Source of the DNA: Nakamurella panacisegetis
GTDB taxonomy: Bacteria; Actinomycetota; Actinomycetes; Mycobacteriales; Nakamurellaceae
Assembly: GCF_900104535.1 (NCBI RefSeq)
Contig: NZ_LT629710.1
Location: forward strand, 1,922,001-1,986,000
Direction: 5' to 3'
Length of the DNA stretch: 64,000 bases
Shown here: positions 43,482 through 53,760 of the stretch, in pieces
Layout: every line of letters begins with the position of its first letter
How positions within the stretch are numbered: position 1 is the first letter of the stretch
Made by a program: the position numbers and the translations under genes
Notes under the pieces: model-generated
The model's input: the letters and a program-made list of their open reading frames with translations, nothing else
Database searches by the model: none
Told to the model about the DNA's origin: nothing

Positions 43482-44363
43482 TCAGGCCTGGATGTGCTCC
43501 AGGTCGGCCAGCAACTTCGGGTGGGTCGGTTCCCAGCCGAGGGCTGCCCGAGTGTGGGCGCTGGAGGACGGCTGGTCCATCGCGAAAATGGCGCCGAGGG
43601 GGCCGAAGTTGTCCTGCGGCACCGAGCGCGCCGGCACGCCCAGGCGCCGCCCGATGACGGCGGCGATGTCCCGCACGGCGTCACCCTCGTCGTCGACCGC
43701 GTGCCAGGCGGTGCCGGCCGGCGCGGATTCCAGGGCCAGGCGGAACAGGACGGCCGCGTCCAGGGCGTGGACGGCGGGCCAGCGCTGGGTGCCGTCGCCG
43801 GGGTAGCCGGAAACACCGGTCCGGCGGGCGATCTGGGTGAGCAGCCCGGCGAAGCCGCCGTCGCCGTTGTTGTGGACCGTGCGGGGCAGGCGGACCGCGC
43901 TCGTCCGGACGCCGCGTGACTCCAGGGCCAGGATCTCCCCGACGGTGCGGCCGCGGCCGCCCACCGGCCCGTCGGTGGGGATCGGGTCGGATTCGGTGGA
44001 CAGGCGCCCCGGCACCCAGGGCGTGCCGGACACGGTGACGAGCGGCCGATTGCTGCCGACGAGGGTCTCACCCAGGGTCAGCAGCGCCGCGGTCTCCTCG
44101 GCGACCGATGACGCCACCGCTTCGGCGCTGCTGAAGTCGTTGCGAAACGCCAGGTGGATGACGCCGTCGGCCTGGTCGGCGCCGGCGCGCAGGACATTCA
44201 GATCGGCCAGACCGCCGCGCCACGGAGCCGCACCGGCGGCTCGTACGGCGGCCTCGGCGGAATCCGAACGGGCCAGAGCAACGACCGTGTGGCCGTTGGC
44301 GAGGAGTTCGGCCACGACGGCCGAGCCGATCAGGCCGGTGCCGCCGGTGATGAAGACCTTCAT
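43482..44363 (-). CDS. NAD(P)-dependent epimerase/SDR-like oxidoreductase
   Basis: The 293-residue extended-SDR protein has GGTGLIGSAVVAELL (about 7-21) and GHTVVALARSD, with conserved VIHLAFRND and TVSGTPWVPG. The catalytic YxxxK is not obvious: where it would fall the sequence reads ALESRGVRTSAVRLPRT, so it may bind NAD(P)H without classic catalysis. AGGAG 8 nt upstream of ATG 44363 is good. It is divergent from tetR and shares twin operators with it, so it is the likely regulated gene. Confidence 0.9.
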   Translation of the reverse strand: MKVFITGGTGLIGSAVVAELLANGHTVVALARSDSAEAAVRAAGAAPWRGGLADLNVLRAGADQADGVIHLAFRNDFSSAEAVASSVAEETAALLTLGETLVGSNRPLVTVSGTPWVPGRLSTESDPIPTDGPVGGRGRTVGEILALESRGVRTSAVRLPRTVHNNGDGGFAGLLTQIARRTGVSGYPGDGTQRWPAVHALDAAVLFRLALESAPAGTAWHAVDDEGDAVRDIAAVIGRRLGVPARSVPQDNFGPLGAIFAMDQPSSSAHTRAALGWEPTHPKLLADLEHIQA

Positions 44364-44381
44364 GCTGTTCTCCTGAACCAG

Positions 44382-44436
44382 TGATGGGACTGTTGTGCCA
44401 TCACGCTAGCAGAACGATGGGACCATGGTTCCGTCG
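44382..44436. promoter_or_regulatory. Twin 22 bp operators between epimerase and tetR
   Basis: Half-sites TGATGGGACTG (44382) and CGATGGGACCA (44415) each begin a 22 bp imperfect palindrome (8/11 and 9/11 paired); the centres are 33 bp apart, three turns. A TAGGAT -10 (44439-44444) lies at -12 to -7 of the tetR ATG, implying leaderless mRNA. Confidence 0.6.
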
Positions 44437-44450
44437 CCTAGGATGGGGGC

Positions 44451-45029
44451 ATGGCTCGATGGGAACCCGGCGCGCGCGAACGGCTCGTCGTCGCGGCCGT
44501 CGACCTGTTCACCGAGCAGGGCTACGACGAGACGACGGTGGCCCAGATCGCCGAGCGCGCCGGCGTCACCCGGAGCACCTTCTTCCGGCACTTCGCCGAC
44601 AAACGCGAGTTGTTGGCGGCCGGGCAGGAGACCCTGAGCCAGCTGTTGACGGAGGGAATCGCCGATGCTGCCGACGGTGCCACCCCGCTCGAGGCGGTGG
44701 CCTCCGGGCTCGAGCGGGTGTCCCAGGCGATGGGTCAGATGAACCGTGACCTTGCCCCACGGATCAAGGCCGCCGTGGCCGCCAGTGCCGAGCTCCAGGC
44801 CCGCGATGCTCTCAAGTCCGTGGGCCTTGGCGTCGCGATGAGGACCGCCCTGACCGCGCGAGGTGTGCCCGACGCGACGGCCGACCTGGCCGCCGAACTG
44901 GGAATTCTGGCGTTCAAGCGCGGGTTCGCCGAGTGGACCGAGGGTGCCCGGGACACCGACGTCGGCCTGGCGCCGTACTGCCTGGCCGCGCTGGACGAGC
45001 TGCGCGCGGCCGCCACTTCGTTGGGTTGA
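44451..45029 (+). CDS. TetR-family transcriptional regulator
   Basis: The 192-residue protein has a TetR N-terminus (RERLVVAAVDLFTEQGYDETTVAQIAERAGVTRSTFFRHFADKREL, about 9-53; landmarks AVDLFTEQGYDETTV and RSTFFRHFADK) and a helical ligand domain. It probably represses itself and the divergent epimerase-like gene by binding the twin operators. Confidence 0.93.
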   Translation: MARWEPGARERLVVAAVDLFTEQGYDETTVAQIAERAGVTRSTFFRHFADKRELLAAGQETLSQLLTEGIADAADGATPLEAVASGLERVSQAMGQMNRDLAPRIKAAVAASAELQARDALKSVGLGVAMRTALTARGVPDATADLAAELGILAFKRGFAEWTEGARDTDVGLAPYCLAALDELRAAATSLG

Positions 45030-45043
45030 CCGCCCGGGCGTAG

Positions 45044-45658
45044 CTACAGATCCAGGTTCCGGAAGCTGAGGGGTGCCGGAGCTTTCGACGGAGGAACGAA
45101 CCACCAGTCCCGTGCCTTCGACCACAACGCCAGGACGGCGAAACCGACGGCTCCGACGGTGAGCAGGATGATCCCGGGTTCGACCTGCCACCAGGAGTTC
45201 TTCACGGTCAGCAGGACGACCCCCCAGGCGCCGGCCGTACCGCACAACAGGAGCACGGCGATGAACGATGTGAACCCGCTCGCCGTCGCCCTTCGGTGGC
45301 CGATCACCCGCAGCCGGTGAAGGGCGACAAGCACCACCACCAGCAGCAACAGGTAACACAAACCCAGGAACAGGCCGATCGGATCACTGCCGCCGGAATC
45401 CTTCTTGGCCGCGAGGGCGGCCCCGATGATGTGCAGAATGCCGTACGACTGGGGATCCTCGTCCGCGTGGGGCAGCACCATCATCAGCGGGGTGACGATC
45501 GATGCCGCCAGCAGCAGACCGAAAACCCAGGTCGCGCTGCCGATCAACGCGGAGCGGGTCTGCTGGATCTGCACTTCGAGCCGGCCCAGCGTCCGTCGCA
45601 GCTCCGCGGTGGTCGAGGTCAGGTCCTGGACCGCGGCCGGTTCGGAAAATTCGGTCAT
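45044..45658 (-). CDS. Four-helix membrane protein of unknown function
   Basis: The 204-residue protein has an N-terminal helix (LTSTTAELRRTLGRLEVQIQQTR, coiled-coil-like), four hydrophobic helices (WVFGLLLAASIVTPLMMVLP; GLFLGLCYLLLLVVVLVALH; FIAVLLLCGTAGAWGVVLLTV; PGIILLTVGAVGFAVLAL) and a C-terminal aromatic tail (WFVPPSKAPAP). GGAGG 7 nt before ATG 45658 supports the start. Not recognised as a characterised family. It lies 85 nt downstream of the redoxin gene on the same strand. Confidence 0.75.
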   Translation of the reverse strand: MTEFSEPAAVQDLTSTTAELRRTLGRLEVQIQQTRSALIGSATWVFGLLLAASIVTPLMMVLPHADEDPQSYGILHIIGAALAAKKDSGGSDPIGLFLGLCYLLLLVVVLVALHRLRVIGHRRATASGFTSFIAVLLLCGTAGAWGVVLLTVKNSWWQVEPGIILLTVGAVGFAVLALWSKARDWWFVPPSKAPAPLSFRNLDL

Positions 45659-45743
45659 GGTGGTACCTCCGGGTCCCACGCTAGCCACGTCGCCGGCCCT
45701 TGTCCGGCGAACGGCGGATCCCTTGTCACCCGAATGGAGTTCC

Positions 45744-46334
45744 TCAGGTGGTGCCGGTCGGCGCAGCGCGCCGATTCCATCCATGGAACGGCGACTGATC
45801 GCCCGATTCCCAGGCCTCGCGCAGACCTGGTGCAGCCAGGTCCCAGTCCGGCCGGATCTCGCGGGTCACCACGCGGAGGTCGTGCCAGAGATCGACCGTC
45901 GAAGGGCGCCCCCAGAACCAGTAGCCGTTGTAGACGCGATGGATGACGAGTCCGGGCTTGAGGACGAGCGTGTGGGGGATCATCGGATTGTGTTCCGGGT
46001 CGGTGTACTCGGCGATGTCGAGGTCACGCTGGACCACGCGTTCCGGATCGGACAGAAACGTCCACGTCGCGCCGACCGACGCCCGGAACTCCTGGAGCTC
46101 GTGATGCGCGTCGGTCGCGATCGTGACGATCTGGGTGTACGCGACGGCGATCTTCGGGTAGAACGCGGCCAGCTCCAGGTGCTGCTGATGCTCCTTGGGG
46201 CAGTAGTGGCCGCGAGCCAGCGTGAGGATCAGCGGATCGTCGCCCTGGAGTTCGCTGAGTCGCCGTGGCGTACCGGTGTGGTCGCTGAGCCGGTAGTCCG
46301 GGAACACGTTGCCGGGAACGATGTCGGGTCGCAC
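45744..46334 (-). CDS. Peroxiredoxin-like (AhpC/TSA) redoxin protein
   Basis: The 196-residue thioredoxin-fold protein shows VFPDYRLSDHTGTPRRLSELQGDDPLILTLARGHYCPKEHQQH: a single Cys at the position of the peroxidatic Cys (about residue 46) in GHYCPKE. No resolving Cys is evident, so it would be a 1-Cys type or a divergent redoxin. GTG 46334 is chosen because AAAGG is 8 nt upstream; GTG 46343 is in frame. It is 62 nt downstream of the fused oxidoreductase on the same strand and probably belongs to that operon. Confidence 0.85.
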   Translation of the reverse strand: MRPDIVPGNVFPDYRLSDHTGTPRRLSELQGDDPLILTLARGHYCPKEHQQHLELAAFYPKIAVAYTQIVTIATDAHHELQEFRASVGATWTFLSDPERVVQRDLDIAEYTDPEHNPMIPHTLVLKPGLVIHRVYNGYWFWGRPSTVDLWHDLRVVTREIRPDWDLAAPGLREAWESGDQSPFHGWNRRAAPTGTT

Positions 46335-46396
46335 GGACGCCACCTTTCACCGGGTCGCAGGAGTGCGGCCCGATCCAGTCCTTCGGAGTGATCCAG

Positions 46397-48654
<2,258 letters not shown>

Positions 48655-48667
48655 CAACCGGCTCCTC

Positions 48668-49165
48668 TCAGCGCCCGGGCAGCCGAGTCTTGATCTCCTG
48701 CAGGAGCCATCCGTTGCCGTCCGGATCGTCGAAGGCGGCGAACGAGCCGTAGTCGGCGTGTTCGGCGGCCGGCCCGGCGACTCGTCCGTCGCTGCCGGCG
48801 TGGTGGAAGATCCCCGTCTCGTCGTGGAACAGGTCGCTGACCTGCACTCCTCGCGCGACCAGATCGGCGCGGGCCTGGTCGATGTCATAGACCGACAGCT
48901 GCAGGCCCTGCATCGAGCCGGGCGGCGCGGTGGTGACGCCGGTGCCGAAGATGATCGAGCAGCCGGAACCGGTCGGCGTCACCTGTACCACCCGGTACCC
49001 GTCGCGCACGGCCAGGTCGGCGTCCAGCCTCCACCCCAGTGACTGATAGAACTCTTTGGCCCGGTCGACATCCGAGACCGGGAGGACCACGACTTCGAGC
49101 CGCATCTCCCCGGGTTTCACCGGTGGGCTGGCAGCCGCTCGGCTGGCGGTCGCTTCGGTGCTCAT
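48668..49165 (-). CDS. VOC (glyoxalase/bleomycin resistance-like) protein
   Basis: The 165-residue protein has two VOC half-barrels: EVVVLPVSDVDRAKEFYQSLGWRLDADL and LQLSVYDIDQARADLVARGVQV, with FAAFDDPDGNGWLLQE at the end, the usual metal-site strand. It is first in the operon with the 55-residue ORF (13 nt gap) and the fused oxidoreductase. GGAGGGAG 5 nt before ATG 49165 supports the start. The substrate is unknown. Confidence 0.88.
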   Translation of the reverse strand: MSTEATASRAAASPPVKPGEMRLEVVVLPVSDVDRAKEFYQSLGWRLDADLAVRDGYRVVQVTPTGSGCSIIFGTGVTTAPPGSMQGLQLSVYDIDQARADLVARGVQVSDLFHDETGIFHHAGSDGRVAGPAAEHADYGSFAAFDDPDGNGWLLQEIKTRLPGR

Positions 49166-49479
49166 ATCGGCTCCCTCCGGTCGTGGTGCTCGTCTGTGCA
49201 GCACATTCCCCGGTGACACAATTCGTGTCCGGTCGTACGTGCTCCGTGCTCGCCACCCGAGGGCACGTCGAAATCGGAGAAACCTCAGGACAGGGTCGGG
49301 CCATCACCCGTCCGGCCCCATTCGTCGGCGGCCGGAACGCCTTTGGCAGCAACAACCTTGGCCCTGGCCCACGGGGATGTCAAGGGGTGTCGGCCGGCCC
49401 CGTGGTCGTTAGGATTCCCGATTGATGAGTCGTCGGTTCGACCAGGAAAAGGCTCAGCGTCCGGCGAGAAAGGCTCCGC
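49166..49479. other. 314 bp divergent intergenic region with a dyad
   Basis: It separates the VOC operon from the MOSC fusion gene. It contains GACAC-aattc-GTGTC (49215-49229), a 5-5-5 dyad, and a TAGGAT (49410-49415) that could be the -10 of the MOSC gene. No reading frame is convincing. Confidence 0.45.
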
Positions 49480-51201
49480 ATGGCCACCCTGCTGTCGGTG
49501 AATGTCGGTCGGCCCCGTGACATTGCCTGGAATTCGAGAACCGTGCACACCGGCATCTGGAAGCGACCGGTGGACGGGCCGGTCATGGCGCGCCGGCTGA
49601 ATCTGGACGGAGACGGCCAGGGGGATCTCGAGGGCCACGGCGGCGAGCAGCGCGCCGTGATGGTCTACCAGGCGCAGTCCTACGACTACTGGCGGCAGTT
49701 CCTCGATCGCTCTGATCTGACCTGGGGGAACTTCGGCGAGAACTTCACCGTGGACGGCCTGGCCGACGAGCAGGTCTGCATCGGCGACCGCTACCGGATC
49801 GGAGAGGCCGAATTCGAGGTGACGCAGCCGCGCACCACCTGCTACCGGGTCGGCCTGCGGCTCGGCGAACCGCGGATGGCCGCGTTGCTGGTGTCCGAAC
49901 ACCGGCCGGGCTTCTACTTCCGGGTCCTACGGGAAGGGCTTGTGCGGCCGGGAGACGACATCGTCAGGATCGGCGTGGCGGCCCAGCGGATCAGTGTCGC
50001 CGACACCGATGCCCTCCTCTACCTACCCGACGGCACCGTCGACACGATGCGTCGAGTGCTGGAAGTGGACGCGCTGAGCCCGGGGTGGCGCGAGTCGTTC
50101 CGGGATCTGGTGGCTCGAGCGGACCAACCGCAACGGGAGCGGGCGATTCCGTCCGCTCCGGCCTGGGACGGATTTCGACGCATGCGGGTAGCCGAGCTGG
50201 TCCACGAAACCGCTCGGGTGACATCGGTGTACCTGGCCGGCACCGGCACGGAGGCGCTCCCGGCGCCACGGCCGGGTCAGTACCTGACCCTCCGGCTACC
50301 CGGCGAACCGGCCACGGTGCGCAGCTATTCACTGTCGGCCGTGGCTCCCGACCACTACCGGATCAGCGTCAAGCGAGAGACCCAGGGTGTCGCGAGCACC
50401 TATATCAACACCGCTCTGGCGGTCGGCGACGAGGTGGACGTCGCGGCCCCTCGCGGCGCATTCGTGCTGACCGACGCCGCGACACCGGTGGTGCTGTTCT
50501 CGGCCGGAATCGGCGTGACCCCAGTGCTGGCCATGTTGTCGGCGCTGGCGGCGCAGCGGAGCCCGCGCACCGTGTGGTGGATCCACGTCACCACCTCGCC
50601 GGGAGCCGACGCCCTGGCCGAGGAGGCCCGCCGGTTGGTGGAGGGTCTCCCGGCCGGCCACTGTCATGTCTTCTATACCGCTGACGCGCCGGAACCGTTG
50701 CCATCAGGGGCATCTCGTGGGCGCCCGGACGGACCCGCCCTGGGGGTCCTGGGCATTCCGGCCGATGCGGACGTCTACCTCTGCGGCCCGGACGGATTCA
50801 TGGACGCGATGACGGCGGCCATGATCGGCCTCGGCGTCGCCGGCGGGCACATCCACACCGAACGGTTCGCCTCGCTGTCGGCGATCAACCCGGGCGTCGT
50901 CGCCACCGGTCGCCCGGCGCCGCATGTGCCGGCCGTGCTGGGCACCGGTCCGCTGGTCACGTTCGCCCGGGCCGGGCTGGCCACCGCGTTCGACGAGAAG
51001 AAGGCCAGCCTGTTGGAGATGGCCGAGGAATGCGACGTGCCGACCAGGTGGTCGTGCCGCACGGGGGTCTGTCGCACCTGCTCAACGCCGCTGCTGTCCG
51101 GAGCCGTGACCTACCAGCTCGCGCCGCTCACCGAACCCGACCCGGGTGAGGTGCTGTTGTGCTGCACCCGGCCGGCGACGGACGTAGTGCTGGATCTGTG
51201 A
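49480..51201 (+). CDS. MOSC - ferredoxin reductase - [2Fe-2S] fusion oxidoreductase
   Basis: The 573-residue protein has a YiiM-type MOSC domain (about 1-180; GDLEGHGGEQRAVMVYQ, NFGENFTVDGL, TTCYRVGLRLGE), an FNR-like FAD/NAD unit (RSYSLSA at about 285; GIGVTPVLAML at about 345; LCGPDGFMDAM) and a C-terminal plant-type ferredoxin with C-x4-C-x2-C in SCRTGVCRTC and a last Cys in LLCCTRP. MOSC domains handle molybdenum-cofactor sulfuration or, in YiiM, N-hydroxylated bases. The order fits an NADH-fed reductase for such detoxification. ATG 49480 has AAAGG 8 nt upstream. Confidence 0.93.
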   Translation: MATLLSVNVGRPRDIAWNSRTVHTGIWKRPVDGPVMARRLNLDGDGQGDLEGHGGEQRAVMVYQAQSYDYWRQFLDRSDLTWGNFGENFTVDGLADEQVCIGDRYRIGEAEFEVTQPRTTCYRVGLRLGEPRMAALLVSEHRPGFYFRVLREGLVRPGDDIVRIGVAAQRISVADTDALLYLPDGTVDTMRRVLEVDALSPGWRESFRDLVARADQPQRERAIPSAPAWDGFRRMRVAELVHETARVTSVYLAGTGTEALPAPRPGQYLTLRLPGEPATVRSYSLSAVAPDHYRISVKRETQGVASTYINTALAVGDEVDVAAPRGAFVLTDAATPVVLFSAGIGVTPVLAMLSALAAQRSPRTVWWIHVTTSPGADALAEEARRLVEGLPAGHCHVFYTADAPEPLPSGASRGRPDGPALGVLGIPADADVYLCGPDGFMDAMTAAMIGLGVAGGHIHTERFASLSAINPGVVATGRPAPHVPAVLGTGPLVTFARAGLATAFDEKKASLLEMAEECDVPTRWSCRTGVCRTCSTPLLSGAVTYQLAPLTEPDPGEVLLCCTRPATDVVLDL

Positions 51202-51229
51202 GTGCACGTCTACCCACCAAGGAGAGGAC

Positions 51230-51541
51230 ATGGACGAATCGCCGGCCGACCGATCGGGGACGCGGCAACTGCACGATCGCCTGCGGCAGTGGGTCGCCGA
51301 CATCGGGTATTGGGGGCAGGCGGCGAACGTCGTGGTGGGGGAGAGTGTTGCCACGGACTACTTTCCGCCGCAGACCAGTACTCCGTTCGCCGTGGGGGCG
51401 CTGAGGTTCAACTGCGTCCAGGACGAGGCCACGGGTGACTTCCGCGTCACGATGCCGGGCAGCCGGTTCCGGCACATCGCCGACCTCGCCACGCTGCACC
51501 GGGCCATCGCCGAGACCGGTGCTCGGCCGACCCCGGGGTGA
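51230..51541 (+). CDS. Hypothetical 103-residue protein downstream of MOSC fusion
   Basis: Starts at ATG 51230 after AAGGAGAGG, 28 nt after the MOSC stop, so it is co-transcribed. The product (MDESPADRSGTRQLHDRLRQ) has WVADIGYWGQAANVVVGESVATDYFPP and GALRFNCVQDEATGDFRV, a compact alpha/beta layout with one Cys. I do not recognise the family. Confidence 0.75.
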   Translation: MDESPADRSGTRQLHDRLRQWVADIGYWGQAANVVVGESVATDYFPPQTSTPFAVGALRFNCVQDEATGDFRVTMPGSRFRHIADLATLHRAIAETGARPTPG

Positions 51542-51640
51542 GGCCGATCGGCCGGACGGCTGATCGACGAGGGCGACCCCGGCGGCGGGCCCGGGCGGTT
51601 CCCTTGCCCGGCGTGGGGCTTCGGGTTTCTGATCGCAGGG

Positions 51641-51667
51641 TGTCCCCGGACGCCCACCCCGTTCGTC
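51641..51667 (+). promoter_or_regulatory. Candidate ECF42-type promoter
   Basis: TGTCCC (51641-51646), 17 nt, CGTC (51664-51667), then 34 nt to the DGPF gene ATG. Same spacing as the other two ECF42-DGPF modules. Confidence 0.5.
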
Positions 51668-51701
51668 GTCAGTGCAAAGGTTCGCTCCCAGGAGGTCAAC
51701 G

Positions 51702-52040
51702 ATGCGATACGCCCTGATGGTCTACGCCCCACCGGACCACGTCGCCGCCCTGCCCGACGACCAGCGGGACGCGGTCTACGCGGAATACTTCGCGCTCGCC
51801 GAGAACCCGAAGGTGGTCACCGATATGCGGCTGCAGGCCGCCGACACGGCCACCTGCGTACGCGTGTCCGGTGGCCGCACACTGATGACGGACGGTCCCT
51901 TCGCCGACACCAAGGAGGTGCTCGGCGGGGTCGCGGTGATCGACGCGGCGAACCTGGACGAGGCGATCGAGCTGGCCGCACGGATCCCGGCGGCGCGGCT
52001 CGGTGGCACGGTCGAGATCCGGCCGGTGTTCGAGCGCTGA
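51702..52040 (+). CDS. YCII-related DGPF-domain protein, ECF42 partner
   Basis: A 112-residue protein starting MRYALMVYAPPDHVA with the signature TDGPFADTKEVLGGVAVID. AGGAGG lies 8 nt before ATG 51702. It overlaps the downstream sigma factor if that begins at the CTG at 52037. It is the second of three such partners in the window, with only moderate similarity to the first. Confidence 0.9.
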   Translation: MRYALMVYAPPDHVAALPDDQRDAVYAEYFALAENPKVVTDMRLQAADTATCVRVSGGRTLMTDGPFADTKEVLGGVAVIDAANLDEAIELAARIPAARLGGTVEIRPVFER

Positions 52041-53200
52041 CCGGCCTGGAGCAGGTCTTCCGGGACGAGTGGGGCCGGGTGCTGGCCTCCCTCGTCGGAT
52101 ACCTGCGTGACTTCGACCGGGCCGAGGAGGCCACGCAGGAGGCATTCGCCGCCGCCGCCCAGCACTGGCCGGAGTCCGGTGTGCCGGCCAATCCCGGCGC
52201 CTGGCTGGTCACCACGGCCCGCAACCGCGCGATCGACCGGATCCGGCGCGAGCGCACCCTGGCCGACAAGGTCCGCCTGCTCCCGCGGCCGGAGGCCGTC
52301 GTCGACGACTTCGACGAGCCGGTGATCAAGGACGAGCGGCTCGAGCTGATCTTCACCTGCTGCCACCCCGCGCTGCCGCTGGACGGCCAGGTGGCGCTCA
52401 CCCTCCGAGCCCTCGGCGGGCTGGACACCGCCGCCCTCGCCGCCGCATTCCTGGTGCCCGACGACACCATGAAACGCCGCCTGACCCGGGCCAAGGCGAA
52501 GATCAAGGCGACTGGGATCCCGTTCGCGGTCCCGGAGGGGCACCTGCTGGCCGACCGGGTGGAGGCCGTCCTGGCTGTGCTCTACCTGATCTTCAACGAG
52601 GCCTACCGCGGTCGGGTCGACCTTGCGGCCGAGGCCCTGCATCTCGGCCGGACGCTGGTGGGCCTGCTCCCGAGCGAGCCCGAGGCGCAGGGTCTGCTGG
52701 CCCTGATGCTGATCCATGACGCCCGCCACCGGGCCCGGTTCGCCGGAGACGACCTGGTGCTGCTCGAGGATCAGGACCGCTCGTTGTGGGACGCGGCGCA
52801 GCTGGAGGACGGTCGACGCATACTCGATCGCGCGCTCGCGACGGGCGGCCGCGGGCCGTACGTCCTGCAGGCGGTGATCGCGTCGCTGCAGGCGCGCGAG
52901 CTGGTCGACTGGCCGCTGGTCGCGAACATGTACCGGCGGCTGTCCGCGCTGACCGGGTCGCCGGTGGTCGAACTCAACCGAGCGGTGGCCGTCGCCGAGG
53001 CCGGCGACGTGCCCGCGGCGCTGGAGATCGTCGACCGCTTGGACCTGGGCGGCTACCTGTACCTCCATTCGACGCGCGGGGAGTTGCTGCGACGGCTGGG
53101 GCGACGTGACGAGGCCCGGGACGCCTACCGGCAGGCACTGGACCTGGCCCGGTCGACCCCGGAACGGCGGTTCCTGGCCCGCCGGCTGGAACAGACCTGA
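52037..53200 (+). CDS. ECF sigma factor, ECF42-like (possible CTG start)
   Basis: A 387-residue sigma factor with region 2 (FDRAEEATQEAFAAAAQHWP; ARNRAIDRIRRERTLADK), region 4 (TAALAAAFLVPDDTMKRRLTRAKAKIKA), a DUF6596-like block (AVLAVLYLIFNEAYRG) and a helical C-terminal domain. The first standard start is GTG 52079, but that loses TGLEQVFRDEWGRV, the helix that all relatives have. In the same frame CTG 52037 restores it and overlaps the DGPF stop (CTGA), as GTG does in the other modules. I list the CTG start and keep GTG 52079 as the alternative. Confidence 0.88.
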   Translation: MTGLEQVFRDEWGRVLASLVGYLRDFDRAEEATQEAFAAAAQHWPESGVPANPGAWLVTTARNRAIDRIRRERTLADKVRLLPRPEAVVDDFDEPVIKDERLELIFTCCHPALPLDGQVALTLRALGGLDTAALAAAFLVPDDTMKRRLTRAKAKIKATGIPFAVPEGHLLADRVEAVLAVLYLIFNEAYRGRVDLAAEALHLGRTLVGLLPSEPEAQGLLALMLIHDARHRARFAGDDLVLLEDQDRSLWDAAQLEDGRRILDRALATGGRGPYVLQAVIASLQARELVDWPLVANMYRRLSALTGSPVVELNRAVAVAEAGDVPAALEIVDRLDLGGYLYLHSTRGELLRRLGRRDEARDAYRQALDLARSTPERRFLARRLEQT

Positions 53201-53276
53201 CGCAGCTGTCCCCGCGGTCCGCGCCCGTTCGTCGCCTGGTCAGGAACCACAAATCCGACCACGAAGGAGAACGACC

Positions 53277-53747
53277 ATGTCCGCTCGCTTGAATTACGTC
53301 GCCAGTCCGGTCCTGCAGCCGATGGTGAGACATCTCGTTGCCGCCGGACGGGCGGTGAACGAGGCCGGACTTCCGGCCGCGACCCGGGCGCTGGTGGAGA
53401 TCCGGGCCAGCCAGATCAACGGCTGTGGCGCCTGTCTCGACATGCACACCAAGGAAGCCGAGCACGCCGGCGAGACGTCCGTCCGGTTGAATCTGGTCGC
53501 CGCCTGGCGCGAGGCCACCGTCTTCTCCGAGGCCGAGCGGGCCGCGCTGGAACTCACCGAGGTGGGAACCCGCCTGGCCGACGGGGGCGGAGTGAGTGAC
53601 GAGGTCTGGGGAAACGCGAGCAAGCACTTCGACGACGCCCAGCTCGGCGCGTTGGTCTCGCTCATCGCCCTGATCAACACGTTCAACCGCCTCAATGTCA
53701 TCACCCGCCAGCCCGCCGGTGACTACGTGCCCGGTCAGTGGGGGTGA
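53277..53747 (+). CDS. Carboxymuconolactone decarboxylase-family / AhpD-like alkylhydroperoxidase
   Basis: The 156-residue protein carries the AhpD-like redox motif in INGCGACLDMHTKEA (Cys-x2-Cys followed by His) inside an all-alpha fold: RALVEIRASQ before it and ALELTEVGTRLADGG after. These enzymes reduce peroxides or serve as adaptors with a lipoyl partner. AAGGAG 7 nt before ATG 53277. It lies 76 nt after the ECF42 gene and may belong to its regulon. Confidence 0.92.
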   Translation: MSARLNYVASPVLQPMVRHLVAAGRAVNEAGLPAATRALVEIRASQINGCGACLDMHTKEAEHAGETSVRLNLVAAWREATVFSEAERAALELTEVGTRLADGGGVSDEVWGNASKHFDDAQLGALVSLIALINTFNRLNVITRQPAGDYVPGQWG

Positions 53748-53760
53748 GCGGCGACGGCGG

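Noticed and set aside
43482-44363. Calling the epimerase-like gene a specific sugar epimerase
   Set aside because: Only the NAD(P)-binding N-terminus is diagnostic; the catalytic Tyr/Lys pair is not evident.
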